DNA of 64,000 bases from Marchantia polymorpha subsp. ruderalis (lineage: Eukaryota > Streptophyta > Marchantiopsida > Marchantiales > Marchantiaceae): positions 30,010,501 through 30,074,500 of the forward strand of contig AP031353.1 of assembly GCA_037833965.1 (NCBI GenBank). The letters are read 5' to 3'. Positions 12,839 through 27,218 of this stretch are shown in pieces. Under the pieces are notes generated by a model, which worked only from the letters and a program-made list of their open reading frames with translations, had not been told where the DNA came from and searched no databases. Made by a program: the position numbers and the translations under genes. Each line of letters opens with the position of its first letter. Position 1 is the stretch's first letter.

Positions 12839-13700
12839 AAAACTTGTAGAGAATGCCGATTCTACGCTAGCCCAAAATCACTTTTTCCGTCCATAGTGGT
12901 GCTCCGGATGACCCTAATACTATCACTATCTACTCTCTGGCAAAAGCATGTATCATTCCAACAATCACTTGTTAAACGTTACATGCGTGGGTTCTGTAAT
13001 AGAATTTAGGAGTGCAGTAGAATTGGGATTTGCAACTTATTCTTTGTTTCATTAGGAAGGCTCTAGTTTTACGTGAAGTTAATCGCTTTTGACCCGAAAC
13101 AGTTGCACTCGTTTGCAATCACACATTGTAGCGAGGAGAGAAATGACCTTAATTCATGAGAATAAGTACCTCTCTCCGTGTCAATATATTTTATCGTTCT
13201 TTTTCTGTTTCTTCCTCTTTCCCTTGTTTCTTTCAATGGGTTCTTTTCCAATAGTTAGTATAAAGTATACTCCGTCTTTAATTTTACGATTCCCTTTTAG
13301 CTGTAGAGTGTACTACAAGTAGAAATGTAACATACGAGAACGCCGTCCGTTTATTCAAACTGCATATTCTTTCTACGACTTCAACTCAGTGTAAAGTTGT
13401 AGATATGTTGAAGTTGTGAACTTTCGTCTGACAAGTTTGGAATATTCCGCGTGTGCTTTAAACAGGATCTACTGTGTTCTCAATATACATCCAACCTAAG
13501 CAAGACTAACAACCATGTGCTGAACCTATATCCACCACCTTGAGCTATATGTAATGACTGCAACCCATAGAGTAAAAAGGAAATGGATTGAAGAAGAAAC
13601 AAAAAGCTCCTCCAAACACCAGTTGAGTCATACCAAGCACCGAAAGTAAAGCAAACACATGCATATAGAAAACTTCAACTCTTTCTCATTTTTTATCATC
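12839..13700. other. 3' flank of the GH30-like gene
   Basis: No recognisable gene. It becomes steadily more AT-rich to the right and presumably contains the 3' UTR of the GH30-like gene. Confidence 0.5.
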
Positions 13701-16160
13701 CGCTAGAAAATTTGACCTGCTTGAGGTTTGCATCTTATTACTCGCACCATCCAAGATTTATCTAAATAAACTACTTGTTTGAAAACGAATGAATCGTGTT
13801 CATATAATTCTATCTATTATCTCGTCAAATTTATAACTTTACAAATATATTCAAAATCCTTTCTTTTATTCCATTTATTAAATAATTAAAGCATAAAAAT
13901 CATATTTTTTATTTGAAAAAAAAAATAGCCAAATTTTAGAACAAAACCCAACGACAGAAGGTAACATATGTAAAATTTAACTTTCATATTTTATCACATA
14001 TCCCTAATTCTACCAGAATTTAAATTTTAATTTTTTGAAAGAATAAATAAAATAAGCTAAATATCATCTTCAAAAGTTCATAAAAATTTCATCGTCCCAA
14101 ATTTTTTAATTCAATAGTATTGTTATTCAATTCTTTGATGTTTAGATTAAATACTGAACATGATCCATGAACACTAACTCTTCAATATTATCTATAAAAA
14201 TCCATTGAGTTAATGTTTGTGAATGTAATACGATTTTTTATCTAAAAATAGAAAAATTTTATTTATACTTCAATACTTAATATAAAATCCTAAACCCTAA
14301 TCTTAAGTGAATCTTTTAAAAGAGATTATACCAATCATTGTAGATGTTTTTGAAGATATATTATCCCTCTACGATAAGATATGACCTAAACCTTAAATAT
14401 ATTTACCTACAAATAATTATATTTATATCAACACAGAATTTTTGAAGATACATAAATCCTGTACAATTAGATATAACCAAATAGCTAGTTCTTTTAAAAT
14501 TGAAATGAATTCAGATGAATGTTTTGAAAATACTTGTTTCCTATCTAACTAAATAAAAGAATTGTATGTTTATCTTTCTTAGAGATCAAGTTGCACGCAC
14601 ATATATACATATGCATCACTATCAAATGATTAGTCTTTGATATCTTCAATCTAAATCATGTAATAATAAAATCATCTTCAAAATTTTTTCTATCAAAGGA
14701 TTAATTATAAGATGAAGATAATTTTTTTAATAATTTCATATCATAAATCAATGTTTGAAGATTTTTTTATAAATAATCTATCTATTTTTATTTTTATTTA
14801 GATAGATTTTGCTTTTGACAACAAACATTTAATAACAGACTTGCTTCTATTCCCGCTTTGTTAATAGCTTTATCATTGAAAATAATGTTTAAAATATTTA
14901 AATATTTGTTAGATGTGATTTTGAATTATAGTACATAATTATCATAGTAAATTAAAAGATATAATATATATCATTGTATAACCTTTGCTGTATTAACGAC
15001 ATCTATTTCCATGGTTAATGCATAATAATCATACTTATTAAATTTTCAAACATTTCAACAACATCTTCAAATCTAAGCTCTTATAAAAGATATAATTTTA
15101 GTTTTCATGATGGATCACATAGATAATTAAGTAATATACTTGTTTCATTGTAATTTCAATTTAATGTACGTTAATATAGTCTCAGTAGTCTTCTGTGCAA
15201 ATTCCATCAATTACACAAAATTTTGTAAATGTAATTCATCGTAAAATTCAAATGATAATTGCCATTTTAAATAATGCCAGTTTTATAAAATGATGAAACT
15301 GATGGACAGCTTGTCAAAGTTTTCATGCATGACACTTGTCAATCAATGTATGTGCATACTTGAAAAGTATTCAAAATGTTATTTTGAAATGCTTACTAAA
15401 TAATCATACTTTATTGTATACATAGTTATAAAATGAGTTGAAGAATAAAACTCTTCACTTCCGATAGTTTCAAGAAATCATCATCATATAAATCATAAAT
15501 TTGTGATCAAACATTTGTAAAACTTAATAAAAACTCAGCTACAATCTGTTTGGTGTCCATGGAGTTTAATCTACTCAACTCTTTAAACATACCTTATTTT
15601 CTATCATTCATATAATATATACTCTATGTAAGATTTGCATAATATCGAACAGTAATTTTTTATAAATCGCAGTTGAACTCATTCAAGTAAACTTGTCCAT
15701 CTGTTATAACTGAGAGTCTGAAACAAACTAACTGTATTGTAATTTTGAACCCCAATAATATGTTCCGTACATGCATAAACCATCTAGGTATATACTCCAA
15801 AATATCAATCACCCAGGCGAGTCATATTGATTACTCAAATCAAGACCAACATTTATCTGGAGATGTACACAATTTTCCAAATCTCCATCTGTGTATTTAC
15901 TTGGACATAGAGTAACATCTACTCACAGCAGTCCAAAATCAAAAGGTCACTACAACATAATAACATTCTGTCCAACATAAACCTGTCAACATCAAAAGTC
16001 ACTAAAACACCGTTGTTAACAGCGCATAAATAATCACGCTTAACATTATTTAGTATACAGCAGTAAAAACTTATTACACGGCCATTAAGCGAAGATAAAA
16101 TTTTCGTCGTTGAAGAAATAGAGCAATTAGCATTAAAACTCTAAATTAGAGGTAACCAAC
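13700..16160. other. AT-rich gene-free block
   Basis: The composition is strongly A+T, with poly-A/T runs and no open frame above 60 codons. I see no gene or recognisable element. Confidence 0.7.
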
Positions 16161-18149
16161 TGAATTCACCTACCGAAGTTTGTGGAAAAACTTGACTTTA
16201 CAGTCGTTCCCTTCGTCACTTTTGCTCCAGTGTTCAGAAATCCTCACATATATCTTCACGATTTCTGTGAACGTTTTATCGATAATTTCATGACATATCT
16301 TCCCAAAGAAGCTAAACTTGTGTAAACATTTAGACAAACCTTGAATCTTCCTTCCCATCAACCTTTTACAATTAGTTGATACAAGAAGTTATACAACTTT
16401 ATGGCGTTTTTTTCCCTTACTTCCATTAAGACCGTATCATTATCGTCAAAACCAATTCTATAATTATAGAGATTCGCCAAGGTGTTTATTCGAACTTAGA
16501 TTGGGCATTTTGAGAATGTGGCTATGCACCCATTTAAATATATGCATGGCACCGGAAAATATAAGATGCAGATATCTAGGAAATAGGCATGGCACACATC
16601 TTCGATGTATCCAATACATGGACAGTTGAACAAATGGAGTATACACCCAAGCTTCTGTTACACACTTTTACAAACTAAGAATGACGTAATTTACCCAGGA
16701 AACTAGGTGCAATTGTCGGACTCAATGGTCCAAAATGCCGCAATGATGGGCCAATAATAACATCCGAGAGGTTGCAGGATATAGCAGAAACGGAATTTAT
16801 CTCTGCCTCACAATGCAACACAGAACAACAGAACAGGGGGGGCGCAAGAAAATATGGCAGTATGTTATCAACCTGCAATATTTCTTCGCATCGAGTTTAC
16901 CGCCCCTCGCCTAATGTACATCTCCGAATCAGATTAGTAAAAGCCACATGACATGCAATGACTAGGGTACTCGACATACACATGTCCTAAAATATAATCT
17001 GAGTACCCTCTCGGGAGAAAAGAATTTAAGTTACTGCAAAAATTGAGCCGGGACGGAGTGGCATAATGAAGCTTCCTCAAAGTTCCTACCTCCACACAAA
17101 TTGCGCATCAATTGAATTCACGTCGTGCTACACATTTTGATGGACATGAGGCGGCAAAGCACAAAAGTCCATCTCCAGACGTAATCTTGTGCTCTCCGGG
17201 CAGATCGCCATCCTCTTTCACGAAGTCTTCCTTCGCGCTACTATGACACCCTCAGAGGTCTGTTTCATTCACCTATTGGGGTGACAACAGCAATTGGTTC
17301 CCCATCCGTCTCTCCTTGAAGACTGAAGGCTGAGTCCATGGCATGAAGTCCAGTTTCTATACAATCCAGGCATGGCTGCACCTTTCAGTCAAAGTTCAGA
17401 AGTTCATTGGTCCGCTGTTGAGGTTCTTCCCAAACAACTCGAATGCAGCACTTGACACGCGTTCTCCTTCCGTTAAACGATATCTTCACAAAGTTGAAGC
17501 GTCCTTTCAGAACGAAGCTTCTAAGTACCAATCTACACGATAGACGTCCTTCAACAGACATGGACAAGTTAACCTGTCAACTCAACCGACAAGTCAGAAA
17601 GTCTTGCCGCATGAGCTCCAACATTGAGGCCAAACTTCTTTCATCTCTCTAGGCCACTAGCGATTAGAGTGCAGAACAATTTAAGAACCACGTAAGCGCA
17701 AAAAAATAACAATGAATTTTAGGTTCAAAATTAATACGACGCTGAGCGAGAAAAACTGACAATACTCTGATCTGCCTGTTTGCCAAACCTTCAGCTTTTA
17801 TACAGTAGACTGCTCCAAATAAAATGTGGACAACCACAGAGCGCAGTCCAGATGTTGGATGCATCAAACCTAGTAACTAGTCCACCAGCAGAAAATTTAC
17901 CACCGACCACATCTAACTTAGCAGTGAGCTCTGTGTTCCTTTAATCTTTTCGTGCATACCACACTATGCGTTGACACTTACAGGCTGTACTGCACCAAAA
18001 TTCTCACGTCAAGATCACCTTCTACCTGGAAAATAATCGCGCGCAGCAACCTGCTATGCTGAGCACTTGCCGTGAGAGTGAGCTAGCAACGGCTTCCTCA
18101 TATGCCACCAAACTCGTAAATGATCTCTACTGTGGATGATACGTAGGCA
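16161..18149. other. Intergenic DNA and 3' side of SPA
   Basis: GC content is closer to gene flanks. The part nearest 18,150 is the likely 3' UTR of the minus-strand SPA gene. Short frames on both strands (16170-16361, 16675-16878, 17343-17652) show no recognisable domain. Confidence 0.5.
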
Positions 18150-21100
18150 CTACACCATTTCCAAAACTTTGATGTTTCCCATGGAGTTTGCAGCCACCAG
18201 CGTTTGAGATTTTCCTCTCCAGCACACACTTGAAACAAACTGCCCACCATCGTCTTCAGTTTCTTGCCCAGTAATTGGATCCGCACATCCAAACTTGTGA
18301 GAAGCCATGGGCATGGGCAGTGACTTATGATATGCAAATACCTGCACGACAAATAGGCTCATAATGTAAGAACGACCTCTGGAATCGCGACTAAGAAACT
18401 GAAGTAAGCATTTGACCAGCGACCAGATACCCAAAACCCCAGAGATAACAAGTGGAGAAAACTGCGTAAATAGAGTCAGACAAACACTAACCGCATTCTT
18501 CTCAGAGCCACATGCGATGTAGCCGTCGGCTACTGAAAGTCCAACAAAATTCTGCACGTACGGCATCGAATGTCAGAAAAATCAATTAACAACCGTTGTT
18601 CACATTATCGTACGGCTCAGAGAAGCAAGGGATCGAATCTCCCACATTTCACACGCGACGACAACAAGAGTTATTGCCCACGTTGCTACCTTTTCATTCG
18701 TGTGTCCAGTGTATGTCAGCGAGCAGCTTGAATCGACTCCATGACAACTGCTAGCCTTTTGGAGGTCCCACAATTTCAGTGTGTTATCTGTTGAAGCGGA
18801 AACCAGAGTACCAGAATCGACAAATTTGACATAGCTGACGGCCTTGCTGTGACTTGCCAACACACAAAGTGGGGCTTTTGCATTCCTCAGGTCGTAGCAG
18901 TAAATCTTGTAGTCGGCGGATCCAAACACGAGGAGATGAGAAGCATCGGGTGGAAACTGAACACAGCAAACATTCGCTCTAGTTTTGATAGTAGCAATGC
19001 TCGAATCCTGTCATGAACAATATTAAAGACTCAGTTTTCCACAATGAACAAAAAAATTTAAACTTTCACATATTCTTAGACGCTGCTGCTTGCAAAGCAC
19101 AGCTCGAGAGCCCATTACGCCAAAACCTCATCTTCAGTAAGAGCGCAACTAGGAGCGCTTAAGCAAGACCGCATTATCTACAAACCTCTGGACGAGAAAA
19201 TCAAGGAAGCCTACCGATTCCAAAAGCATAATGCTTACCGTGTTGATGCTCCAAAGCTTGACACAGCAATCATCACTGCCACTAGCGAGTTTAGTAGGGT
19301 CAGCTCGAGAGAAATCGACGGACCAAGCTCGCTTCTCATGTTCTTGGTACTCCATCAGTGGCTTACTTGCATTGACGTCCCAAAGCTGAAGTCAAATACC
19401 AAAAGCACAAGTCAGTTATGTCCATTCAAGGGGATTCACTAAGCAGGGAACGCAAGTTAGACGTGTATTGACTGGCGAAGATACGCTAAGGTTCTGAAAG
19501 GCTGTACTTCTTCGGGCACCACTGGTGAGTAGACATAAAGTGTTCGCAGTGGACATAATGTCTCACGCTATCAACACAGAGAGGGTTGACTGGTTTTCGA
19601 CACTTCCGTTAGCACTGAATGTGACAACATGTTTGACGTGACAAAGTCGGATAGCTTAAGAGCGTTGCTTCACGATATCACATTGCTGCAACTGCGAAGT
19701 TCCTGGAAGTCTGGGAGAACGAATTTGCCTATTTGCCCGAAAAAGCTTGCTCTACTTCAATCATCCTTGTGGCGGATTTACACACCTGTACAACGCCTTC
19801 ATAATCACTGGAGGCGATATGGCTCTTAATGTAGCTATTCCAACAAATGCTGCTGAGTTTTGATCGGCTTGTCATCTCCACCCTCGGGTAATGAATATCT
19901 ACGTTCTCATTCAGCAAGGAATCGCACTCGAACACCTTTATCCGCTTGCAAACACCCGCAGTTGCAAAATACTCCTCGTCACGGTCAAAACTAAGTGAAC
20001 ATACCATATTGGCAGTATTCAAAAGGTCTCCGTGTCTTAAAGTGGCTTTAACTTCAAATCTACTGTAGCGAGCATACTTGCACAAACTATCAAAGAAGCA
20101 TCCAAGCCAGTCATCTGAATTCCCTCTTACTGGAACAGATTCTTGGTCAGTTACTTTAAGGTTGCACCCTAAATCTCCAGTGCTTGATGAACCACCTGTG
20201 TGACTTCCGTTGGGTGATGATACTCCACCGGAGTCGAGACTTGGTGGCCCGACTTTCCATCTCATTGAAAAGTACACCCTCTCGAGTTGGCTAAAGTTGC
20301 TCATCACCTTAGCACTTTTCGAGGAGATATCACCACTTCGCTTAGAAGGCACATCTAGCGACCTACCACCTTCTCCTTTAAACTCAAGCGTAGCATTCCC
20401 GTCATCATCCCGCGACCGCTTTCCCAATATAGGCGGCTTCCTCTCCTCCTGGTCACCTAAACCTATTGCCCAGCGTCCTTTTGAATACAAAGAATTTCTT
20501 GTGTATGCATCCTCTTTGATTCCTGCGATTCGAAACCTATCACCTGACTCAGGAATCCTCAATGGAATACCTCGTTGCTTCAGAACTGATCTCCTCCGCT
20601 CAACTTCCTCTATGTCAGATGTGAGTCTGGACACATCTAAACTTAATTTACACACTGCTTCCTGTTTTTGATGCTGCATGCGTAGCAAAAAGTCCAACAG
20701 AAGATCCGATTCCGCGGCTTTCTCTTCCACGCTGACAGCAGCTTGCCTCTCAGCTAATGCTTCACCGGCTTCACTCAGCAGTTCACACTGAAGAACTTCC
20801 CTGTAAGTTGTCAGCACCACGAAACTAATAAGCTTGTAACCTACAAGTACAAATCTTTAAGCAGAACACTAAATAGCATAGTTCCAGAGCGAGCTTCTAC
20901 CACCATTCTCTTCATGTACAGGGCAATTCTTACCTCGCTTTGGGCCTTGAGCTTGGCTCGGGGTGAAGCAGCCAGAGGCAAAACGCGGCCTCTTTGGGGC
21001 ATTCCGAAAGTAGACGAGGTGGAAGGATGCGATGTCGGAGGTCGGACATAACCCTTATTCGCTCCGCTTCAGAACCGAAGGTACAAAACAGCTGCTAGGA

Positions 21101-22180
21101 AGTGTCTAAACGTTAGGGACCGAGAAACGTATGGGCAAAACTATAATTGGACTACTCAACCTCAGCTCCAATCTCACAAGAAGAACTTGCTCATCTAAGT
21201 AGCTCAACAATTAGCCAATGCCTAAAAGGATCAAGGACACAGAGTGCGTTCGCTTCATCTGCCAAGAGGAAATCAGTTTGTACCTCGAAAAACATTACTC
21301 CCAAACTGTAAATATCAGACGCGAACAACCTGGTGCCCCCAAGGAGCTCCTCTGGGCTCGCGTACCATGTCTGCTCCATAAGCAAGGCTTGCCTCTGAGG
21401 AAATCGTTCGTCCCGAGGTGGGCCTTCCTCTTCACCGGGAGATTCTTCAGTGCCACTACCCCTTCCGGCATCCTCGAAACCTTCAGAGGAACGTCCACCT
21501 GATGCAAGCGTCTGAGCAGAATTCACACCTGCAACAATCCTAGCCCTGATGTCGCCCGACAACTCTGATCCAGAACTACCGCTACATTCCTGCACCCATC
21601 TGGCACTATTAGATCCTCCCCAGGACTGCAAGATGACATCGTTCCCGCCGCTCCCACTCCGGAATTCGTCAGTCCGACTACTTTCCCTAAGAAACGCTAA
21701 TGTGGCGCGATCCTGTCCATATCCATTATCGCTCCCATGTCCGTGCGCCCTGTCCTGAGAAGAAGACCAATTGGGACGGGGGTCTCCGTCATCTACGTTT
21801 TCCAGTACTTGACGCCGATGGCTAATTGACTCGAAACGATCCACAAACGGAGCATCATCGTCGGGGCTGCCATTCCTCAGGAGCTGCTGTACGGAAGCCC
21901 TTCCGGTGGAGCGTTCTGAGGACCTGTCGGAGCTAGAGGGGGTGCTGGCAGAATCGATGAAAGCAACGCGATTGAAAGGTGAGAGAATGAAGCACGACGG
22001 TCGTATATTGCGTAGAAGTACTCCTTGCACATGGGCCAGATCCACGAATTCCAGGATTTGTCGGAAGATGTGCAAGCTCTCAACTCGATCAACTACTCGC
22101 CCTGGTCTACCAAGCCATTGCCTCAGTGTCATCTCTCTCTGAAAATTCCCCTCACTAGCTTCCGACCCTCCATTAATCAT
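18150..22180 (-). CDS. SPA: SPA (suppressor of phyA) COP1-partner protein, seven exons
   Basis: SPA proteins join COP1 in a CUL4 E3 ligase that destroys light-response transcription factors in darkness. They act in the nucleus. Exons on the complement are 22180-21284, 21091-20934, 20800-19786, 19385-19239, 19007-18690, 18551-18492 and 18341-18150. Phases close, giving 928 residues. Order: a kinase-like domain (residues about 17-360) with [59 protein letters not shown] and [21 protein letters not shown]; a coiled coil (about 358-425); a linker; and a WD40 propeller (about 600-928) with [26 protein letters not shown] split as ...EGVVQ|LWDV..., [38 protein letters not shown], and [10 protein letters not shown] near the C-terminus. 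The kinase part holds a long Ser/Gly-rich insert. The first in-frame ATG in this exon is at 22180. SPA-like residues (SDSSRGASNTST) continue upstream without ATG, so a 5' exon is likely. Confidence 0.97.
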
Positions 22181-24000
22181 AGCCAGCTCGGTCGAAGTGT
22201 TGCTGGCTCCTCGCGAGGAGTCAGATATGCAAATTACGATATTCAAACCCCGAATTCTTAGGGATATAGTCCAAGTTGACGACAACCAAGACGCGGGAAA
22301 ATCGGGACCCCGTCCATTGCGACAGAGATATCGGTCAAAGATGAGAGGAAACGCACGTGAAACGAAGGATCCATGAATGTTGAAGATTAGGTCACGATGA
22401 TAAAAGACGCAGATGAAGCACGAGAGTGAGGATAAAAACTGCTAAGCACCGAACCATGCGGATTCGAAGCTCTGAAGACATACAACAAGGCTCATGACTC
22501 GCGGTCTCGTCGGTGAAGAGAACTCTGGAAGTGCAAGCAGGCTGGGCAAAGCAGAAGCGCTATCAGAAAGTAGAGCATGGGAGCCTAGCCCCTCGACAAG
22601 AGTTGTGGTGGATACACGCTTGGCAACGCAAGCACACCAGTCAGTGAGAGCATTATGACAGCCAGCAAGACCCAGAAAGTGTGCGCAGGACCGTCAACAG
22701 ACAGCAGTAGTATCAGAGAGGGTGATCGGGATGGAGGAGGAGGGGAGAGCCATTCATTCCTACTACGAAAACTCATCATCCATCCCACCATCATCCGACC
22801 GGGAGAACGAGAAAGCGGGGGCGACTAGACGAGAGTGAGAACCAGAAGTTGGGGCGGAGCCGTTCGGCCCGAGAGAGGAGCGGAGGAGAGCGAGGGATGC
22901 GTAAATATCAGGCCATTAGCTGAGCGCTTGGCCACTAGCAGTGACACGTCGACTCTGCCCATATGGGCATCGGCCCGGTCAGCAAAAGATATGCTCCTCC
23001 CACTCGACCTCCGCTTCACATGGCCTCCTTCATCTTACCCTTGCTACGTACCTATTGGGATGGCCTCACAAGGTGAAAGCAAGTCTCGCGGCCCCACCTC
23101 TATCGCTCTCTCTGCTCAGTCCGGTGCAAAACTCACCCAGGTTTGTCTCCCGCGAAAGCAGTGGCAACTCTCGGACACCTGATGATGTGCATTTTTTGCC
23201 CAATCATCCTTGCGGACAGAAAAGCGTAGAGAATTCGTAATTAGAAAACACCATCTTTTCCAGTTCGTCTGTACCGCAGCCGGTTGGCTCTTGGCGGGCC
23301 CCATCGGGATTCTCTCACTTGGTTCCACATGTAGGCGACGTTCTTTTGCGTAAGAGTTGAAAGTACTCACAATATTCTGTGGATCAATAATGCCACAGGC
23401 ATTAAGCAAGAGCGGGGCCTGTCTTTGAATTTCAACAGTTCACAGATGGAAAAGTTGGACTGTGCAAAGATGTGACTGACGTTCGAACCCTCGAGCTTAG
23501 TGAGAGCATTTTGGTGAGAGCACACTAAAATAAAAACTAAGATGCTAACACATCAATATGTTAGCATACTGGGTATAACATGGGGCTAGATCCCAGTAGC
23601 ATCTCTATGGAATATACATTCTAAACCCTACAACGGTCCAGCCAATAAACGAGAAAGTGTATGTGATAGCAATTGAGGGAGGTTAATATCTGACCACCGG
23701 TTACCATTCCTCTGCCTATGATAGTTTGTTCCTTCGGAAAAAGTTAGTTTAGGAGAACAACACTTCACTTCGAACTCTGGTACCAATGTTCAAGGAGCAA
23801 TATTTCCGCCATTTCTCACTTTTCATGTCGTTGGAAGCCATGGGGATAAATAGAACCCTTTCCCTATCTCATCAGTAATGAGAAAGAATGAAAAATTAAT
23901 AAAGTGATCACATTTGGATGGCAGAGCGCATTTGAGTTCTTGAAGAGACACCTTTGGTATGACTCCGAAGATATGACACAATCCATGTCCGTATACGTCT
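22181..24000. other. SPA promoter/5' UTR region and flank
   Basis: The sequence just right of 22,180 probably contains an upstream SPA exon, 5' UTR and promoter on the minus strand. Several frames here (22585-22794, 22835-23240, 23116-23409) overlap on opposite strands and match nothing known. The part at 22,730-22,900 is purine-rich. From about 23,480 the sequence grades into AT-rich DNA. Confidence 0.45.
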
Positions 24001-26551
24001 CGTGATAAAATGATTATATTTTGAGCTTGCATATCAACTTCTTTGATATATTTCAAAATCTTGATGAGTGTATTCTCAAGAATGTTATGATTGTACATAG
24101 CTTGATCAAATTTTAATTATTATAATAATATTTTTTTAAATATGTTTATGATGCAAGAAAGTGATCCAAAAATGAAATTTTGATTATTTTATAATTTTCC
24201 AATTTTTAGCATCAAATCTATAATTATTCGATTATTATTATTATTATATTTTAAATTCGACTTTAAAAAATATAACATCTTCATATCAATATTTTAAGAA
24301 CTTTGCTGCATAGATGTATAGAAAGAGTAAATTTAAGATGTAATTTTATAATGTAACCAAATAATTGTGAGTGTACACTCAACAATTTTTTTAAAAATTA
24401 CATCAATTACAATATGGTTAACAATCTAAGCTACAAATAAATTAGCTAAACTTATCTCCTTATCAAAGAGCAATCTTTGTACATATAATTGAGATTGTAT
24501 ACTTAACTTTCAAGTTTTTTTACAGATTTATTCAAAATATTTTTGTATTATGTTTATAAGAATAACTAGACTGAACTAAACGATTACTGTTGCATTTTAA
24601 TACATAGTTGGTGATTTATCACAATAAAAAGTGAATTGACTCAAATCAATTATTTGATACTTTCTTTGATGGAAATTTTTGCAACCTTTGGTTGGCTATG
24701 TATAAAAATGAAAAAACAATCTTATGTTTCTTTTTATTTCAAATCATCATCTTGGTTTGTTTTCAGTTCCACAATTGCATCACATTAAGTCTCTTCATAC
24801 ATGTGTATGACAACATGAAGCACAACATGACATGAGCAATGTTGTTGGACATTCTAGTTCAATCCAAGATACCCTAAGAACTCAAAATGGCATCCACAAT
24901 GTATACAGATCTTCAGACTAAAATACATCAGACAATATGCTTCCCTTCTGTTTACGCCCCTTCACACGCGTTGAAGATCACCGTAAAATGGAGTGTGTAA
25001 ATCAAGATTTGTGTCAAGATGGAGCAAGCAGCAAGTAAATGATTTAGGATGTACATCCATATCGTATTTGAGTAACTCAGTGTCAGCAATAATTACAAAA
25101 TGCATAAGAGCTAGCAAAAGAGAAAGCGTAATGCATATCAATGAACATAGTTTTTTTGTAACATGTTTTATGACTTTGTGTTAATCATTTTTTATATTTT
25201 GCAAATATCTGCGTATTGTACTGATTTTAGTAGATGAGTTTTTGCAAAAAAATTTCACACAAAAAAATATTTGAAAGTAGAACTTTGTGCGTCATTCTTA
25301 TGATTGATGACAAATAAAATCTCATTCTTTGAACTTTCTTGTAATCAAAGCCATTGAATTTCACTACAAATTTTTTGAATCACAAAACATTTATCGTCAA
25401 AATCTAATTCAATTGCAACAATTATAATCTAAGTACTATTAATATGGTGTAAAATATTATCGCTAATTTGACATCGCGGTGTGATATATGACAAGGATTT
25501 GTAAACACAAGATTTTGATTTGTTGTAACCCAAATTGTTGCATACATAGTTACAACAATTCATTATGCAAGATATGTTTTCTTGGTATGTTTTTCATGTT
25601 CTGAACTTCACAACAAAAATAAAATATTTGCATTATAAGCTATAAACTTGTAAAAAATTGTTGTGTTGTGTCTAAATAAAAGCAAATTTTGACATGATTG
25701 AGACTTAGGTTTGAGTTCATGGAAGTTTTATACTATCCATATGGTTGAATCTACATTATCCGTTCACTATGTCGGCTCTCTATCAACAAAAGTTTGAGTA
25801 ATGTTTTAGAATCAAAGCTTTACAAAGTTAGGTTGATCATTCAGTGAGTTCAAAGATAATTTAGCTTGGTTAAAGCTAAAGCATAAATATGCAATTGATG
25901 AAAATAAACAAGATAAGGGAGTAGAACAAAGATGATTTCAAGTATATCATATTTGAATGTAAATTTGAGTAATGGTTTTGATTTATTGTTAGGTAAAAAT
26001 TGCATGATAGCAAATAACTAAAGCATTAAAGAGTTAAGATGATTACAACAAAAACATTTAAGATTCAAAGAAGTCTTTAGCTCCACATAAGAAAATTTTA
26101 GCAATTATGAATTTTTGTATCATACATTGTTTTTTAAGTTCATTCAATTTTTTGTGCATATGCAAATTAAGACAATGTTCAACCAACAAATAGTTTAATA
26201 GTTTTTTATTTCAAAATTTTGTGAGATACATCTATTTTGTTGCATTATCTTGTTCCAATCTTTTATATTTGTCTATACTTTCTTATCTAATGCTTATTTA
26301 CAATCTTAAACAAAAACCTAACACATCAATAAATTTGATAGTACAGATTGACCTATGTATGTAAAAGCTCTAGATTTTTATGGATTTATGAAAATATAGT
26401 GTTTAAAATTTGAATTTTGATAAACAAAAACAACATGTATTTTTAAAAATTTATAAAAGTAAGTATGTAAAAAGCTAATTGTGATATTTCAGCTTCAAAT
26501 GAAATAACAATATCAAGTGAAATTTATTTAATACATAGGCTGTAAAAAAAT

Positions 26552-26571
26552 TATATATATATATATATATT
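26552..26571. repeat. (TA)n microsatellite
   Basis: A pure TA dinucleotide run. Confidence 0.9.
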
Positions 26572-27178
26572 CTACGATTCACAAATTTGTATCAAAAATA
26601 AATATAAAATTGTATTTATGTATATTGTTCACAATGATGTTAAATAAGGATAATTTTTTTACTAAAAGTGGCAAATCTTAGCTTTTCAATAAGTCTACAA
26701 CAATGTGTTCTCATTGATCAATTAAGAAGAAAACAAACTTGCAGATTGAGATAGATTTGATTTTAAAAAAATTTGATGTAAATATTGTTATAGTTTAATA
26801 TTTGGAGCATTCAACATAAAAAATAGTAAAGATGATTGTGGATTTTCTGAAAAATATAAAGACTTCAACATCAAAATTGAACATTGTAATAAAAATCCAG
26901 TTATTTCATAAATGGTTGTATTTTTCAAGATGAATCTTCATTGAAAGTCATACTTTGAGGTTGTTAATTATTTGTTTCAAATTTCATGCATAAAATAATT
27001 TTTATATTTTATTCATACTATTGATGATTTTTTAAGTGAGACTTATGAGTATTTTCATTTTCAAATCTAAAACACTATATGTATTTTTGAAGGAAATAAA
27101 TGTATAATTTTAGTTTAAAAAATGAACAAGAAAACGTTTCTATCGGAAATGTCTAATTTTTTTAGAGATATGGTATTT

Positions 27179-27218
27179 TTTAGAGATATGGTTTCAGAGC
27201 ATATACCATATCTCTAAA
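27179..27218. repeat. Perfect inverted repeat (14-bp arms) with an extra direct copy
   Basis: TTTAGAGATATGGT (27179-27192) pairs perfectly with ACCATATCTCTAAA (27205-27218) around a 12-base loop. A further direct copy of the left arm lies just before it (27161-27174). Confidence 0.8.

Noticed and set aside
20210-20671. A 153-codon plus-strand frame inside SPA
   Set aside because: Antisense to the SPA exon at 19786-20800, whose protein is clearly conserved.
23773-23790. CTCTGGTACCAAT, similar to the complement of a Met-tRNA primer-binding site
   Set aside because: No pair of long terminal repeats and no retroelement protein remains were recognised around it. A chance match is likely.
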